A DNA stretch of 64,000 bases from Prado023 sp963798745 (GCA_963798745.1 CAWCUF010000002.1:248001-312000); one strand, 5' to 3'; counted from the first letter of the stretch, positions 35,280 to 45,309 are shown. Program-made: numbers and translations. The notes: generated from the sequence alone by a model not told the origin.

Positions 35280-36368
35280 TCAGGCCTTCTCGAACCGTGA
35301 CGGGCCCGGGAGGGCTCGCTCCAACGAGCGCTGAACCCCTTCGGCCAGCTCCGGCCAATCGATGACCGGATCGGCGGCCAGGTTCGGGCAGAGGTAGTCG
35401 ATGTCCCGGCGACGCACCTGGACATTGAGGTCGCGCAGACCACCCTGCTCGCAGAGTTCGACATACCGGCTGGTCATCTGGACCTCCTCGGCGCGTCCAG
35501 TCAGCAGCGCGTACCACGTGTGCAGGAAGACCGGGGCCAGATCCGGGCATGAGCGCACAGGCGTCCGTTCCGTGGCGTCGAGCTCGCGTGGGAACCGCGA
35601 CGCGATCTCGGCGTGGAGGCTTCGGCGCTGGGGGTTCGGCGTATGGGCGACCATGCGGGTTGCCTGCCCGAGACCCGCGCCAGCGAGTAGGTCACGGGCA
35701 TTGCGCGCACCGTTGACGGCCGCCGAATCGTCGAGAGTCGGTAACCCCGGGGCCACCGGCAGCCGGGTCAGGCATACCCGAGGACGGCCGTCCGGGGTGA
35801 AGAGGTCGTTGGGTCGCACAGGCCGGAGGACCAGGACGTCATCGTTGAAGTAGACGAAGTGCTCGGCCAATCCGTCGATCCGCCAGATGGCGGCTTCGAT
35901 CGCATGCGAGTTGAAGTTCGGCAGCGCGCTCCGCTGCATGAACTCGCGGTGGGTCACCACCCGCAGGGCCCGGGTGTCCAGCCAGTCGGGAGGCGGTTGC
36001 CCCGAGGTGACGAGCACGACCTCGCGGACCCATGGCATGTTCCGGTCGATCCCGCGCAGCGCGTAGCGCAGTTCACCCAGACTGCGGAACCGGGCCGTGA
36101 CGTCTGCTGCTCGTGGGGAGTCAGGTGCCTGTGAGGCCCCGAACACCCGGTCGTGCTGCTCGTGCCAGGTCGGGTCGCGGTCATCCACCCACGTGATCAC
36201 CGCGTCGATCTCCGCGTCGGGTGGGGACTCGCGCGCCCGCGCCCGCCGCCCCGCCGAGAGGATGTCCTGGCCATGGCCCCGAACCCGACGTTTGACCGGC
36301 TCGGCGGCCTCGCGGGCACGCGCCTCGGACGTCGCAACCAGAGCGGTTGTTCGGTCCACCGATCCCAC
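35280..36368 (-). CDS. Stealth-type sugar-phosphate transferase
   Basis: A 362-aa protein with the four conserved regions of the Stealth family in order: IDAVITWVDDRDPTW (near residue 55), RFRSLGELRYALRGID with PWVREVVLVTSGQ, then NFNSHAIEAAIWRI with HFVYFNDDVL, and HTPNPQRRSLHAEI. These enzymes transfer hexose-1-phosphate units in capsule or surface polysaccharide synthesis and are related to human GlcNAc-1-phosphotransferase. No other polysaccharide gene is near, so it may act alone to modify a surface glycan. The GTG at 36368 was taken; a GTG nine bases on is also possible. The 260 bp upstream hold no gene I can support. Confidence 0.85.
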   Translation of the reverse strand: MGSVDRTTALVATSEARAREAAEPVKRRVRGHGQDILSAGRRARARESPPDAEIDAVITWVDDRDPTWHEQHDRVFGASQAPDSPRAADVTARFRSLGELRYALRGIDRNMPWVREVVLVTSGQPPPDWLDTRALRVVTHREFMQRSALPNFNSHAIEAAIWRIDGLAEHFVYFNDDVLVLRPVRPNDLFTPDGRPRVCLTRLPVAPGLPTLDDSAAVNGARNARDLLAGAGLGQATRMVAHTPNPQRRSLHAEIASRFPRELDATERTPVRSCPDLAPVFLHTWYALLTGRAEEVQMTSRYVELCEQGGLRDLNVQVRRRDIDYLCPNLAADPVIDWPELAEGVQRSLERALPGPSRFEKA

Positions 36369-36627
36369 CCCCCGTCGATCTCATCCAGACAGGAAACCGG
36401 CGGGAGCATGCGATCGGGTTCGACAGGTCTTGCTTGTCGGAGGCCAACTCATGCTGCCATCTCCCACCTCTCAGACTACGCGCCGACGTGCACAGACCAC
36501 CTGGCGTCAGCGAACAGCTTGACGCGCGCTGGCCACGACCACTTGGTCAGCCGGCCCGTGTTCTGCGCCAACCGGTGCAGCACGAGGATCGCGGAGGGTG
36601 GGCGCGGTTGGGGTGGGCCTATGGAGG

Positions 36628-38204
36628 TCATGAACGGTACCGCCCATCGGGCGTCTGGCCCGCAGCCGCGAAGAGACGTTTCTGGTGCTTGAAGGCGGTC
36701 GCATAGGCGTCGTGGATCGCGGGGGCGTCCTTCAGTTCGACCACCACTTCGTCGTTGCGGCGTAGCGCTGACTCCGACCAGTTGGCTGAACCTGTCATCA
36801 CGTACTTCTGTCGCTTGCCCTGCACGATTCCATCGACGAGCAGCACCTTCTGGTGCGTGAACATCGTTGAACCGGCGCACCGGAACGCCCACACCTGCAA
36901 CAACCGGTCGAAGTATGGCTCCACGGGGCAGGAGGCCGTAACGGTCAGGCGGCCCCCGTCGGTGGGGCTCTTCTGATCGATCCACACCCCCGGCTTGGTC
37001 CCGGCCACCCTGCCGTCCAACGCTCCGTCAGGGCAGGTACCCGCGGGGTCGGCGAGGTGTCCGATGCCCTCGGTCGCCGGCTGCGCGGCTCCTGGTGTGC
37101 TCGGGGTGCGCCCGCCCGGCGGGGTCGCCAAGATCTGCGGGACCCCAGGGCATTGCCGTTCCGGCCTCGCCCAGGAGCCACGTGCCGTCGGCGCCTCGAA
37201 GCTTGGGTAGACCAGGTCAACGAGGCACCCGCGCTCGTAGGCCATCCGCCACAACTCCACGGCGAGTTCGACCCGCGTGAACGCGAACATGGAGATCCGC
37301 ACCAGGGTGCGTCGCTGCTTTCCGTTGAGGATGTAGCGGCACTGGATCGAGCGCAGGACGTCGAGTTGGAGGTTCCCCGACCCTTGGGGCAGGAAATGGA
37401 CCACCGTGCGGGGGGTGTCGACCGCCGGGTTGGGCGGGAGGATGACGCTGCGGTAGTAGTCCTCGGTCAGCAGAGTCCCCCGAGATCCCGCGATCAGGTC
37501 TTGGAAGTACTCATCGAACGCCTGGTAGGCGGAGCCGGCGGCTTCCTCGGGCCCAAGCAACCTTTCCAGCAGGTCTTGGCGAAGCTACTCGCGGACGAGT
37601 CCGAGCCCAGGGCCTCGACCAGATCCTGCCAAGCCCGGAACCTGTCTCCGTGACTGCTGGCGAGCACCTGCACCGACACGCCCCGGCGGGCTGCCGCGAT
37701 CAGCGCATCGCGCACCGGCTCGTAGGTCAACGAGTAGAAGGACGCGTGGATCGATGCCTGGCCACCGTCGGGGTTGGTCGGTGGCGTGCAGTCGATCACC
37801 TTGACCAGGTACCTGAGGATCCGCTGCTGTGCCGCTGGCGATCCTGACGGGTCGTTGAACAGGGTCGTGGACGCAGGCCGCAGGGAGCGGTCGCACGACG
37901 CCGGCTGCGCTTTGCCCACCTCCCGGCCAATCCGGTTGCCGGGGTTCGGAATCGGGCTGACGGGTCCACCGTCACCGGCGGCGGCGTGCCTCAGGTCCAC
38001 ACTGGCAGTTGCAGTCGACATGGGGGCAGCTGGCCGGTCTGAAGGGACGGACCCGACCTGGGTGCATGCCGCGGTGGCAACCGCCACCGCCGTGAGGACC
38101 AGGAACGTCTCGCGGACCGTTCGCCCGCCCCACCAGGGGCAAAGGCTGCGCCTCGCGACGCCCCCCCACGGCTGGCCGGCTCGCCTTCGTCCCCAGCGCG
38201 CCAC
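36628..38204 (-). pseudogene. Secreted phospholipase D-like lipoprotein, frameshifted
   Basis: Two overlapping minus-strand frames make one PLD-family protein. The upstream frame (37494-38204, GTG start) has a lipoprotein-like signal (ending AVAVATAAC), then IHASFYSLTYEPVRDALIAA and SFAKTCWKGCLG. The downstream frame (36628-37560) continues LGPEEAAGSAYQAFDEYFQD and holds the second catalytic motif THQKVLLVDG and GSANWSESALRRND. Family members carry the first H-K motif directly after the TC-x2-GC stretch; here it is missing at the frame switch near 37560. This looks like a small deletion with frameshift, so the product is probably inactive. Confidence 0.7.
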
Positions 38205-38477
38205 TGCCAGACCGTGGGCTCTCCGGCTAGCCGGTTCGTCATCTCGCTGGCGCTCATGCCCGCTCCCTTGGCACTGTCAACGCTACGCCGCTCTACCCGC
38301 CCAGCACCACCCGGAATCACCCGGCGCGGGCCACTGCGGACAGGCAGACCAAGCGCTAGCCAGAGCGGCGGAACGACTCCACCAACCACGAGGCCGGGCT
38401 GATGTCGGAGTAGTACCGCCGCCCAGCCGACCTACAGCCTTGACGGGATCGTCCGGCACTTCCGACATGATCGGCAC

Positions 38478-38690
38478 GTGCCTGATCACGCAGCAATGGA
38501 GGAGTACTTGGGACGGGTTCGCGGCGTCCGCATCGCGGTCAGCCAGCTCGTCCCACGGGAGAGGCTGGTGAACGTGGACTCGCTGATTGATCACGGAGGG
38601 CCTGCGGATGGCATGTGCTCGCTTGCGTGGGTTCTTCACGATGAGGGGGTCGCCGTGCCCGCCTGGATCAGGGACGCCATCCGTGGCTGA
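38478..38690 (+). CDS. Small hypothetical protein, 70 aa
   Basis: It starts at GTG 38478 or ATG 38496 and ends VAVPAWIRDAIRG. The build (short helices, SLAWVLHDEGVAVP) resembles small acidic proteins of unknown role often found in accessory DNA. No ribosome site was seen. The 273 bp before it hold fragments without a clear frame. Confidence 0.45.
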   Translation: MPDHAAMEEYLGRVRGVRIAVSQLVPRERLVNVDSLIDHGGPADGMCSLAWVLHDEGVAVPAWIRDAIRG

Positions 38691-38790
38691 CCGACGGCCT
38701 CGTCGCACCCAAACACATGCCTCCGCGCTGCGTCTCTGAAGCCGCCCTGGCATGGCGCCACTCATCGGCTGTCGCTGACAGACTCGGGGC

Positions 38791-39201
38791 ATGGTCAGGC
38801 CGCCGCGCATCGAGCCCTCCGGCGACGTGGTTGCCCGGGTTGCCTCCACCGCCTTGGCGCTGCCCGACGCTTACGAGCAGGACGCCTGGACTGGTGTGAG
38901 GTGGCGGGTCCGGAACAAGACCTTTGCCCACGTCCTGGTCGCTCAGGAGGGTTACACCTCGGCCTACCGCGACCTGACCGGGGTGACCGATCCAACCACG
39001 GTGCTGACATTCCGGTCATCCGGCGACGAGTTGCTGGCACTGTCTCATGCCGGTCCACCGTTCTACCAGCCGCCATGGTCGCCCACCGTCGTGGGCATGG
39101 TGCTCGATGGCGACACTGACTGGGACGAGGTGGCCGAGCTGGTTGTCGAGAGCTACCGGACTTGCGCACCTCAGAAGCTCCGGCGCCGGCTGGACCGATG
39201 A
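38791..39201 (+). CDS. MmcQ/YjbR family protein
   Basis: A 136-aa small protein of the YjbR-like fold (double-wing DNA-binding type): VRWRVRNKTFAHVLV, LSHAGPPFYQPPWSP and GMVLDGDTDWDEVAELVVES are the usual family blocks. Function unknown. The start is the ATG at 38791. Confidence 0.8.
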   Translation: MVRPPRIEPSGDVVARVASTALALPDAYEQDAWTGVRWRVRNKTFAHVLVAQEGYTSAYRDLTGVTDPTTVLTFRSSGDELLALSHAGPPFYQPPWSPTVVGMVLDGDTDWDEVAELVVESYRTCAPQKLRRRLDR

Positions 39202-39295
39202 CATCGTGGGGTCAGTGGGGCCGGACACCGCGACCAGTAGGTCGTGCGGTGCTGCCGTTGTGGCATGGGACGGACACCTCGTGGATGGCCACGGT

Positions 39296-39895
39296 CTAGG
39301 TACGGGACTTCTTCGTCGGCGCCGGGTACGGGGTCTTGCCCTGGGCGAGGGCGTCGGTGAGCTGCTCGATGCGGCGGGTGCGGGTCTCCGGGCGCACGGC
39401 GGTCTGGATGCGATGCAGGAAGGCGTAGCGGTTGCGGCCGTCCAGCGCGGCGTAGACGTCGGTGAGGTCGCGCACGGCCAGGGCGGCGGCGAGGTCGTCG
39501 GGCACCACTGCGGTGGCCGGGCCGTCGTAGGCGGCGGCCCAGCGGCCGTCCGCCTTCGCCCTCTCCACCTCGGCCAACCCGGCGGGGTGCATCCGCCCCT
39601 CGGCAGTGAGCCGCTCGATGCGCTCGCGGTTGATCTTCGACCAGACGCTCTTCGCGCGCCGGGGGGTGAACCGCTGCACGTACCACTGGTCGTCGAGCCG
39701 CCGGGCGATGCCGTCGATCCAGCCGAAGCAGAGCGCCACGTCCACAGCCGTGGTCCAGTCGATCGACGTGACGCCCGCGCCCTTCTTGGCCATCCGAATC
39801 CAGACGTGCGTGGCGGTCGACGCGTTGTCGACGAGCCAGGCCTCGAACGCCTGGCCGTCGGCGAAGAACACCGCGTCGGTGTGGACCATCGACAT
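39296..39895 (-). CDS. YdeI/OmpD-associated family protein
   Basis: A 199-aa protein: WIRMAKKGAGVTSIDW, DVALCFGWIDGIARRLDDQW, RFTPRRAKSVWSKINRERIE and the C-terminal RIQTAVRPETRTRRIEQL are the conserved blocks of the YdeI family, linked to stress or antimicrobial peptide tolerance. The start is the ATG at 39895 (a second ATG lies six bases on). It is convergent with the YjbR gene. Confidence 0.85.
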   Translation of the reverse strand: MSMVHTDAVFFADGQAFEAWLVDNASTATHVWIRMAKKGAGVTSIDWTTAVDVALCFGWIDGIARRLDDQWYVQRFTPRRAKSVWSKINRERIERLTAEGRMHPAGLAEVERAKADGRWAAAYDGPATAVVPDDLAAALAVRDLTDVYAALDGRNRYAFLHRIQTAVRPETRTRRIEQLTDALAQGKTPYPAPTKKSRT

Positions 39896-40307
39896 GGCGG
39901 CAGCCTAGAGCTCTGGATTGGAAGCATCTGGGCGCCCGACGATTCGCCACGCCTCTTTCGATCAAGCGGCTGCCGCGCCCGGAGGTGCTGCACACCGCCG
40001 CCAGCGGGCCACTGCGAGGCGGTGTTCACCAGGTCCAGCGGCGCAGCTGGTGACGGCCGTTCACCTGTTGCATCTCACCCAGCGTCACCGGGGCGGGAAC
40101 GGCCCAGGCCGGCGGTGGAATCTGGCCCCCGTAGTGTCGGTTGGGGTGTGAGCGGAATCCGGGTAGGGGTTGTGACTTCCGGTAGTCACACCGCGCCATG
40201 TGGCTCGCTCCATGAGACGCATCAATGGCGGCGGGCACACCACTCTGGCAACTCTGCGGCCAACCCGGGCGGGCCAGACAGGCAGCGGGGCCGAGTAGCC
40301 CGGACGA
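39896..40307. other. About 410 bp without a supported gene
   Basis: A minus-strand frame at 40026-40238 ends TLGEMQQVNGRHQLRRWTW and has some coding character, but no start signal and no recognised family; it may be the end of a lost gene. Otherwise nothing was found. Confidence 0.35.
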
Positions 40308-41627
40308 TCAGAACCGGGCCACGCAGCGCGGCGGACCGTCAACGGCCAGCATGGCGTCGAGCAGGCCTGCAGCCGCGGAGTCGCCGGAGATCCGTCGGAC
40401 GGACACCAGCTGCCGAGCCGAGGTCCCGCCCAGCCACAGCGACCCCAGGTCGGCGACCGACAGTGACAGCCCGGCCGCCTGTTCGGTGGGAGTCCACGTT
40501 CCGTGCCCGGAGGCGACCCTCAGCTCGAAGCGACCGGCCAGGTCGGGGTACCGGGGATCGGTGACCTCGAGGACCACGGACCCGTCGGCTGCGAACGTGC
40601 GCGACTCGGTCAGCGCCGGCAGGTCGAGCGGACGCAACCAGAGGAAGTCCAGGTCTGCCATGCGGCGCAGCTGCCGTGGGTCCTCGAGCCAGAACAGCGC
40701 GGCCGGGTCGATCGGTGCGTACGCCCAGCGCAGCGTCCGGTCCCACGGCAGGTCGGCGAGGAAACGCCACAGGTCCAGCTCGACGGCGACGTCGACGCCG
40801 ACCATCTCGCTGATCGTGATGTCGGCCTCGGCCAGCCCCTGCCGGCCATGGGCGATGTCCACCTCGTACAGCGCGTACCCGCCGAGCGCCCCGGCGGGCG
40901 TGTGGTGCAGCGCGACCAGGAGGTCGCCGCCGCCGACCCACGACTTCTTCCGGCTCAGAATCCGCTGCCACCAGGCGGGCGACCTCGTGAGGGATCCGGC
41001 CCTCCGCGTGCCCGCGTGCTCCCACACAGCGTGCAGTGCCTCGATCAGCTGCGGCCCGCGGCCGTGCTCCAGCACCACGCTGCCCGCTGTCGGGGCCCCG
41101 GCGGCCAGGTTGCGGGCAGCGGGGGAGTCGATCTCCCAGGTGGCGGCACGCGTGGCCAGCCCGTAGCCGAACCGGCCGTAGAGCGGTGTCTGCGAGGCCA
41201 TCAGCACTGATGCGGCGTCGCCGCGGGCCCGGCACTCGTCGAGATGCGCCTCGATCAGCGCCCGGAACGCGCCCCGGTGCTGCGCGCCGGGGGTCACCCC
41301 GACCGCGGTGAGGCCGGCCACCGGGACCCGTCCACCGCCCGGCAGCGACAGCGCCGTGTCGTACCGCCCGGCACCTCCCAGGACCCGCTCGACACCTTCC
41401 GGTCCCTGCTCCATCACCACCGATCGGTTGCGCGGGGGGATGAGCTCATCCCAGTCGCGCGCCTCTGGCTCGGTCATGGCGTGGAAGGGCGAGCCGTAGG
41501 TGGCATCGACTGCTGCGCGGTAGAGGTCGAGCTGCTCATCCGCGGGCTGTCGCACGACGAGGTGCCCCGTCGCCCCCGGCAGGGGGCCGTCCAGGCGGGG
41601 TGGGAGGGTGCGGTCGGCGTCGGTCAC
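40308..41627 (-). CDS. Eis-like GNAT N-acetyltransferase
   Basis: A 439-aa protein. The first GNAT domain has VPVAGLTAVGVTPGAQHRGA (acetyl-CoA pyrophosphate loop), then LMASQTPLYGRFGYGLAT, a second degenerate GNAT domain and a C-terminal sterol-carrier-like domain ending at a terminal Phe. This is the layout of Eis (enhanced intracellular survival), which acetylates amines, including aminoglycosides, at several positions as a hexamer using its own C-terminal carboxylate. The native substrate is unknown. It starts at 41627 (minus strand). Confidence 0.87.
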   Translation of the reverse strand: MTDADRTLPPRLDGPLPGATGHLVVRQPADEQLDLYRAAVDATYGSPFHAMTEPEARDWDELIPPRNRSVVMEQGPEGVERVLGGAGRYDTALSLPGGGRVPVAGLTAVGVTPGAQHRGAFRALIEAHLDECRARGDAASVLMASQTPLYGRFGYGLATRAATWEIDSPAARNLAAGAPTAGSVVLEHGRGPQLIEALHAVWEHAGTRRAGSLTRSPAWWQRILSRKKSWVGGGDLLVALHHTPAGALGGYALYEVDIAHGRQGLAEADITISEMVGVDVAVELDLWRFLADLPWDRTLRWAYAPIDPAALFWLEDPRQLRRMADLDFLWLRPLDLPALTESRTFAADGSVVLEVTDPRYPDLAGRFELRVASGHGTWTPTEQAAGLSLSVADLGSLWLGGTSARQLVSVRRISGDSAAAGLLDAMLAVDGPPRCVARF

Positions 41628-41719
41628 GGCTCCATCCCACTCAGGTGGGGCGGTTGACGCAACGCAGTCCGGGTCACCCGAGGATTCGCTGACCCTGGCG
41701 CTGGCCGCGATGACGGCCT

Positions 41720-42481
41720 ATGCCAGGCGGAACGTCCGCGATCGGTTGCGGCCTCGTGAGGATTGCCCTTGGTTTCGTTGAATGCTCGGTCCTCGTCCCG
41801 CCACGGGAGGGCGGTGTCGCCGTCGGGATGCATGTCTCCCGGGGCCTGCTGTTCGTGGCCGGCGGACCGACCGGCCTCGGCCACGTGTACGACGCCCAGA
41901 CCGGCGAGGAGGTTGCGGCTCTGCAGCTTGCGGGCGCTGGCGGCTTCGTCAACGACGTCATCGTGACGCCGGACGCGGCGTGGTTCACGAACTCGTTCGC
42001 TGCTGAGATCTACCGCATGGACCTCAAGCGGGGCCGACCCACGGGCGCGTTCGAAGCGATCCCGCTGGGCGGCGACTGGGTCCAGTCCGACGGCTTCAAC
42101 GCCAACGGGATCGAGGCAACCCCGGACGGGCGCGCCCTGATCGTGATCAACAGCGGATCAGGCAGCTTGTTCCGCGTCGATCCGAGCACCGGCGCGGCCA
42201 TGGAGATCGACTCCGGCATGGCCCTGACGGCCGGTGATGGCATCCTGCTGCGGGGCAAGGAGTTGTCCGTGGTGCGCAACCAGGTCAACGAGATCGTGGT
42301 CCTGCGGCTCTCGCCGGACCTGTCCTCGGCCGAAGTGACTCGCACGCTGACCGACCCCGACTTCGCCGTGCCGACCACTGTCGCGGCATTCGGCGGGACG
42401 CTGTATGCGGTCAACGCCAGGTTCGGGCTCCCGGATGGTCCGTTCGACATCGTCAAGGTGGACGGCACCGGACCGCGCTGA
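41720..42481 (+). pseudogene. Beta-propeller (SMP-30/gluconolactonase-like) protein, 5' end missing
   Basis: The frame is recognisable from about 41790: VAVGMHVSRGLLFVAGGPTG, FVNDVIVTPDAAWFTNSF, FNANGIEATPDGRALIVINS, to VKVDGTGPR. Family members carry a signal peptide and roughly 100 further residues before this point. Here the upstream part has no such similarity, so the gene is probably truncated at its start. If translated, it would lack export and the first blades. Confidence 0.6.
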
Positions 42482-42949
42482 TCCTCATGTGAGCGGTGGG
42501 CAGCGCCTTCAACCAGTTCGACAGCCCGCAGGATGCCTACCCGGTGCGGGTGAGCCTGACGGTGGGCGGGATGTAGGACATGGGTGGGCGTCGGCCACCG
42601 CGCTCTCAGTCCAGCAGGTCGAGTCGGCGCTCGACCAACGGAACACCCGCTGGCACGTACCGCATGGGTGACTCGAGCTCGGCAAGGTAGGCCTCGTCGA
42701 GGGTGTCGGCATCCGCAAGCCTGACCACGCAGCGCTGGCTGATCCGGCCGCTGACGAGGCGTGTGACGGACAGGGCCACGTTGGCGGCCGTCATGTCCAG
42801 CCAGTTCGGCGAGGCCTTGCCCATCTGGCGGCCACCGGTGCCGGAGTGCCGGACAGGTCGCACTTCGCAGACCCCTCGTGAGCGAGGGCTCTGGCCCATG
42901 AGCACTTCGGGGTGGTCGACAGTTCCGGCACTTCGGCACTTCCGTCGGT

Positions 42950-43766
42950 CCTCGTCATCCCGGGCGATGCCTGAGATGGATCTTCCGGAGTTTCGGCGAA
43001 ACAGGGCAGCGCCGTAGTTGTCGGCAAGCCGTGACTGGAGCTTCCGCGGGTCTCCGATGCTTCGCGCGGCCTCTCGGTTGTCCCCTGACCAGTGCTCCCA
43101 AGCGTCGGTCACACATCGAAGGCGGACCGAGCCACCTTGGTCGAGCCGGAACCCCCGACTCCGTGAGGAAGGTCAGCACCACGTCTTCCGATAGTCGGTA
43201 GTCCCCAGTGGCCGAGCGGACGGGCTCAGGCAGGGATAGACCGTTTGCGCGCCGAGTCCGACAACCGTCAAGCAGCCAGTTCAGGATGCCGGCCGTCGCG
43301 GCTCGGAGCTTCTCGGTCATCAGATGTTCGGGGAGTCGTTCTTCCTCGGGCACCTGCACCATCCATGGAGCGAGAACGATTCGCCGCCACATGCCGTCAG
43401 TTCCATCGTCGATTGCAGGCTTGTCGTTGGTCACCATGTTGAGCAGGAACTGCGGCCAGTACGTGAACGGAGCCTTGTACAGCTCCGCCACAACAGGGTC
43501 GCCGCCTGTGATGGCCTTCACGAACGTCGGATCAAGGCGCAACTGGTTCGGCTCGATGCATGGCACCATCCGCAGCCCGGCGAGCGCAGCCCGATCGGGG
43601 CTGGCCGCTGAGCCGCTCGCGTCCCTCTTCGCGAAAGTCGCTGGGGCAGCTGCTCCGCCGTAGTCACCGAGCAGGTCCCGGATGCAGTTGAGGATCGTGC
43701 TCTTGTCGTTGCCTCCCGAACCCCAGTGAACCGCGAATAGCTGCTCGCCTGTGTGGCCGGTGATTT
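42950..43766 (-). pseudogene. Remnant of a phage/plasmid P4-type primase-helicase
   Basis: The minus strand starts abruptly with QITGHTGEQLFAVHWGSGGN and KST (altered Walker A), continues GLRMVPCIEPNQLRLD, FLLNMVTNDKPAIDDGTDGM and WRRIVLAPW, then switches frame near 43110-43170 to WEHWSGDNREAARSI. These are the SF3 helicase and C-terminal parts of P4/D5-type primases used by mobile elements. The primase half is missing; the break is at 43760-43766, where the integrase remnant starts on the other strand. Downstream, 42606-42830 has an open frame of unknown nature. Confidence 0.72.
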
Positions 43767-44366
43767 GAGCAGGTTGTGGGCCTGATCGACGCGACTGCCG
43801 GGACGGATCTGGGTGCCATCGTGATCTTGCTCGCCGGTACGGGCGCGCGCATCGGGGAGGCGCTCGGAGCGACGTGGTCCTCCGTCGATCTGGTCGAGGG
43901 TACGTGGAGCATCAGCCGCACGGTCACTCGGGACCTGAGCGGCTCAGTCGTGCTCGGATCGCGGACGAAGACCGGCGACGGTCGCATGGTTGCCCTGCCG
44001 ATCGACGTCGTCGACGCCCTCAAAGAGCAGCGGGTCCGGGTCGCAGAACTCCGCCTGGTGCTGGGGGAGGCCTGGACCGACCTCGACCTGATCTTTCCGA
44101 CCTCGATCGGGACGGTGGTCGACCCCAACAACGTACGCAGGAGGCTCAAGGAGACCGCTCCTGGTTTCCCCGGCTCGTTCCATGGTCTGCGACATGCCTT
44201 CGCCTCTGCGGCGGTCGCGGTGCTGCCCTCAGACGCGGCAGTCGCGAAGGGTCTGGGCCACGCCGGAAAGGCGACGACGGTCGATCTGTACGGGCACCTG
44301 CGTGCGGAGGACTCGCGCGCCGTGGCCGACGTCGCGGCCCAACTGTCCGCAGTGAGGTCGAAGTGA
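43764..44366 (+). pseudogene. Tyrosine recombinase (integrase) catalytic domain, N-terminus lost
   Basis: About 200 codons cover only the catalytic domain: GTGARIGEAL (first Arg), RTKTGDGRMVALP (Lys), HGLRHAFAS (His-x-x-Arg), LGHAGKATTVDLYGH (His and nucleophile Tyr). All catalytic residues remain, but the arm-binding and core-binding domains are gone and similarity starts at FEQVVGLID directly beside the primase break. A GTG at 43776 could start a short product. It ends 79 bp before scar B, the usual place of an integrase gene next to its attachment site. Confidence 0.8.
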
Positions 44367-44444
44367 CGGCGGGTCGTTGGGGTACGGATTGGGGTAAGTC
44401 GGGGTGCGGCATCGGGCCATCTGGCTTTCTGACGTGCGACGTTG

Positions 44445-44596
44445 TGCGCCCGGAGGGACTCGAACCCCCACCGACCGGGTCCCTTCAGGTGGTTCCGGGG
44501 TGGCCGCCAGGGGTCGCTCTGAGCACGAATTAGGGGTCGACGGGTGCTGGCGGACGATCCGGGATGTCCTCCAGTTGGTGTACGGGTTGGTGTACG
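44445..44596. mobile_element. Attachment-site scar B: tRNA-Arg 3' remnant plus integrase arm-like repeats
   Basis: 44445-44480 repeats the tRNA-Arg 3' end from the discriminator base to the anticodon loop, with one base deleted (CCCCCACCG against CCCCCAACCG). Bases 44481-44596 match the inner flank of scar A. They end in two exact 11-bp repeats GTTGGTGTACG at 44574 and 44586. On the left the bases TCTGACGTGCGACGTTG resemble those beside the intact tRNA (TCTGACCTCCGATGTTG). B is therefore the junction between two inserted elements. Confidence 0.8.
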
Positions 44597-44651
44597 TAAG
44601 TGGGTCGGTCGAGGTCGCGACCAGAACCGGGCGACGGCGTACCATGACTGC

Positions 44652-44879
44652 ATGGAGTTCACTCGGATCACCGTCGATCCGGAGCTCATGGCTGGAGTGC
44701 CCACCATCCGCGGACTGCGCATCCCTGTCGCCACAGTCGTGCTCATGGTCGCTGACGGAATGACTGTCGAGCAGATCTGCCGTGACCTTCCGGACCTTGA
44801 GCCCGAGGACGTTGCCGAGGCGCTTCGCTATGCGGCAATCGCGGTTCGTGACCGCGATCTGCCGCTGCTCACGGCATGA
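44652..44879 (+). CDS. DUF433 antitoxin-like protein
   Basis: A 75-aa protein: ITVDPELMAGVPTIRGLRIP, then VEQICRDLPDLEPEDVAEAL, the DUF433 HTH-like fold typical of antitoxins paired with DUF5615 PIN-like proteins. The ATG at 44652 has no clear ribosome site. The stop overlaps the toxin start by four bases (ATGA). It probably binds its own promoter. Confidence 0.87.
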   Translation: MEFTRITVDPELMAGVPTIRGLRIPVATVVLMVADGMTVEQICRDLPDLEPEDVAEALRYAAIAVRDRDLPLLTA

Positions 44880-45247
44880 GGCTGCTGCTCGACGAGAACC
44901 TACCTATCTCTCTGGGTCCGTTGTTGGCAGAGCGGGCGGGGTGGGACGTTGTTCATGTCGGGCAACTCGGGCTGAAGTCCGCCCCCGATGGGGAGGTGCT
45001 TGGTAGAGCGGAGGTCGACGGGCGGGTCCTGGTGTCCGCCGACACCGATTTCGGGACCTTGCTCGCGGCGTCGGGCGCGCCCGGCCCGTCGGTCGTCCTG
45101 TTGAGGATCGGTTCGGGCCGCCGGGCGGAACAGGTCGCTCGGCTGTTGATCGCGAACCTACCTCCTCTTTCCGACGACCTTTCCCTGGGGGCGATGGTGG
45201 TCATGACTGATCAACGGGTCCGAGTCAGGCGCCTTCCGATCCGCTGA
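44876..45247 (+). CDS. DUF5615 PIN-like toxin
   Basis: A 123-aa protein: LLLDENLPISLGPLL (first acidic residues), VSADTDFGTLLA (second acidic pair), VVLLRIGSGR. The PIN-like fold suggests an RNase toxin, held in check by the overlapping DUF433 product. The module is complete and intact, unlike its neighbours in the element, as expected for an addiction module that resists loss. Confidence 0.87.
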   Translation: MRLLLDENLPISLGPLLAERAGWDVVHVGQLGLKSAPDGEVLGRAEVDGRVLVSADTDFGTLLAASGAPGPSVVLLRIGSGRRAEQVARLLIANLPPLSDDLSLGAMVVMTDQRVRVRRLPIR

Positions 45248-45309
45248 TCCGCGGAGGGAGGGGCCCGGGATCCGCCTCGATCTGACCTCCAGCGGGTACC
45301 GTCTTCACG

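Noticed and set aside
36476..36985. Minus-strand frame before the Stealth gene
   Set aside because: It crosses into the PLD gene in a wrong frame and has no family similarity.
37991..38389. Minus-strand frame starting MSASEMTNRLAGEP upstream of the PLD gene
   Set aside because: It overlaps the PLD signal region in another frame and loses coding character after about 30 residues.
42482..42605. Short frame ending AYPVRVSLTVGGM behind the truncated propeller gene
   Set aside because: Only about 25 codons look coding and no family could be named; it may be a gene scrap.
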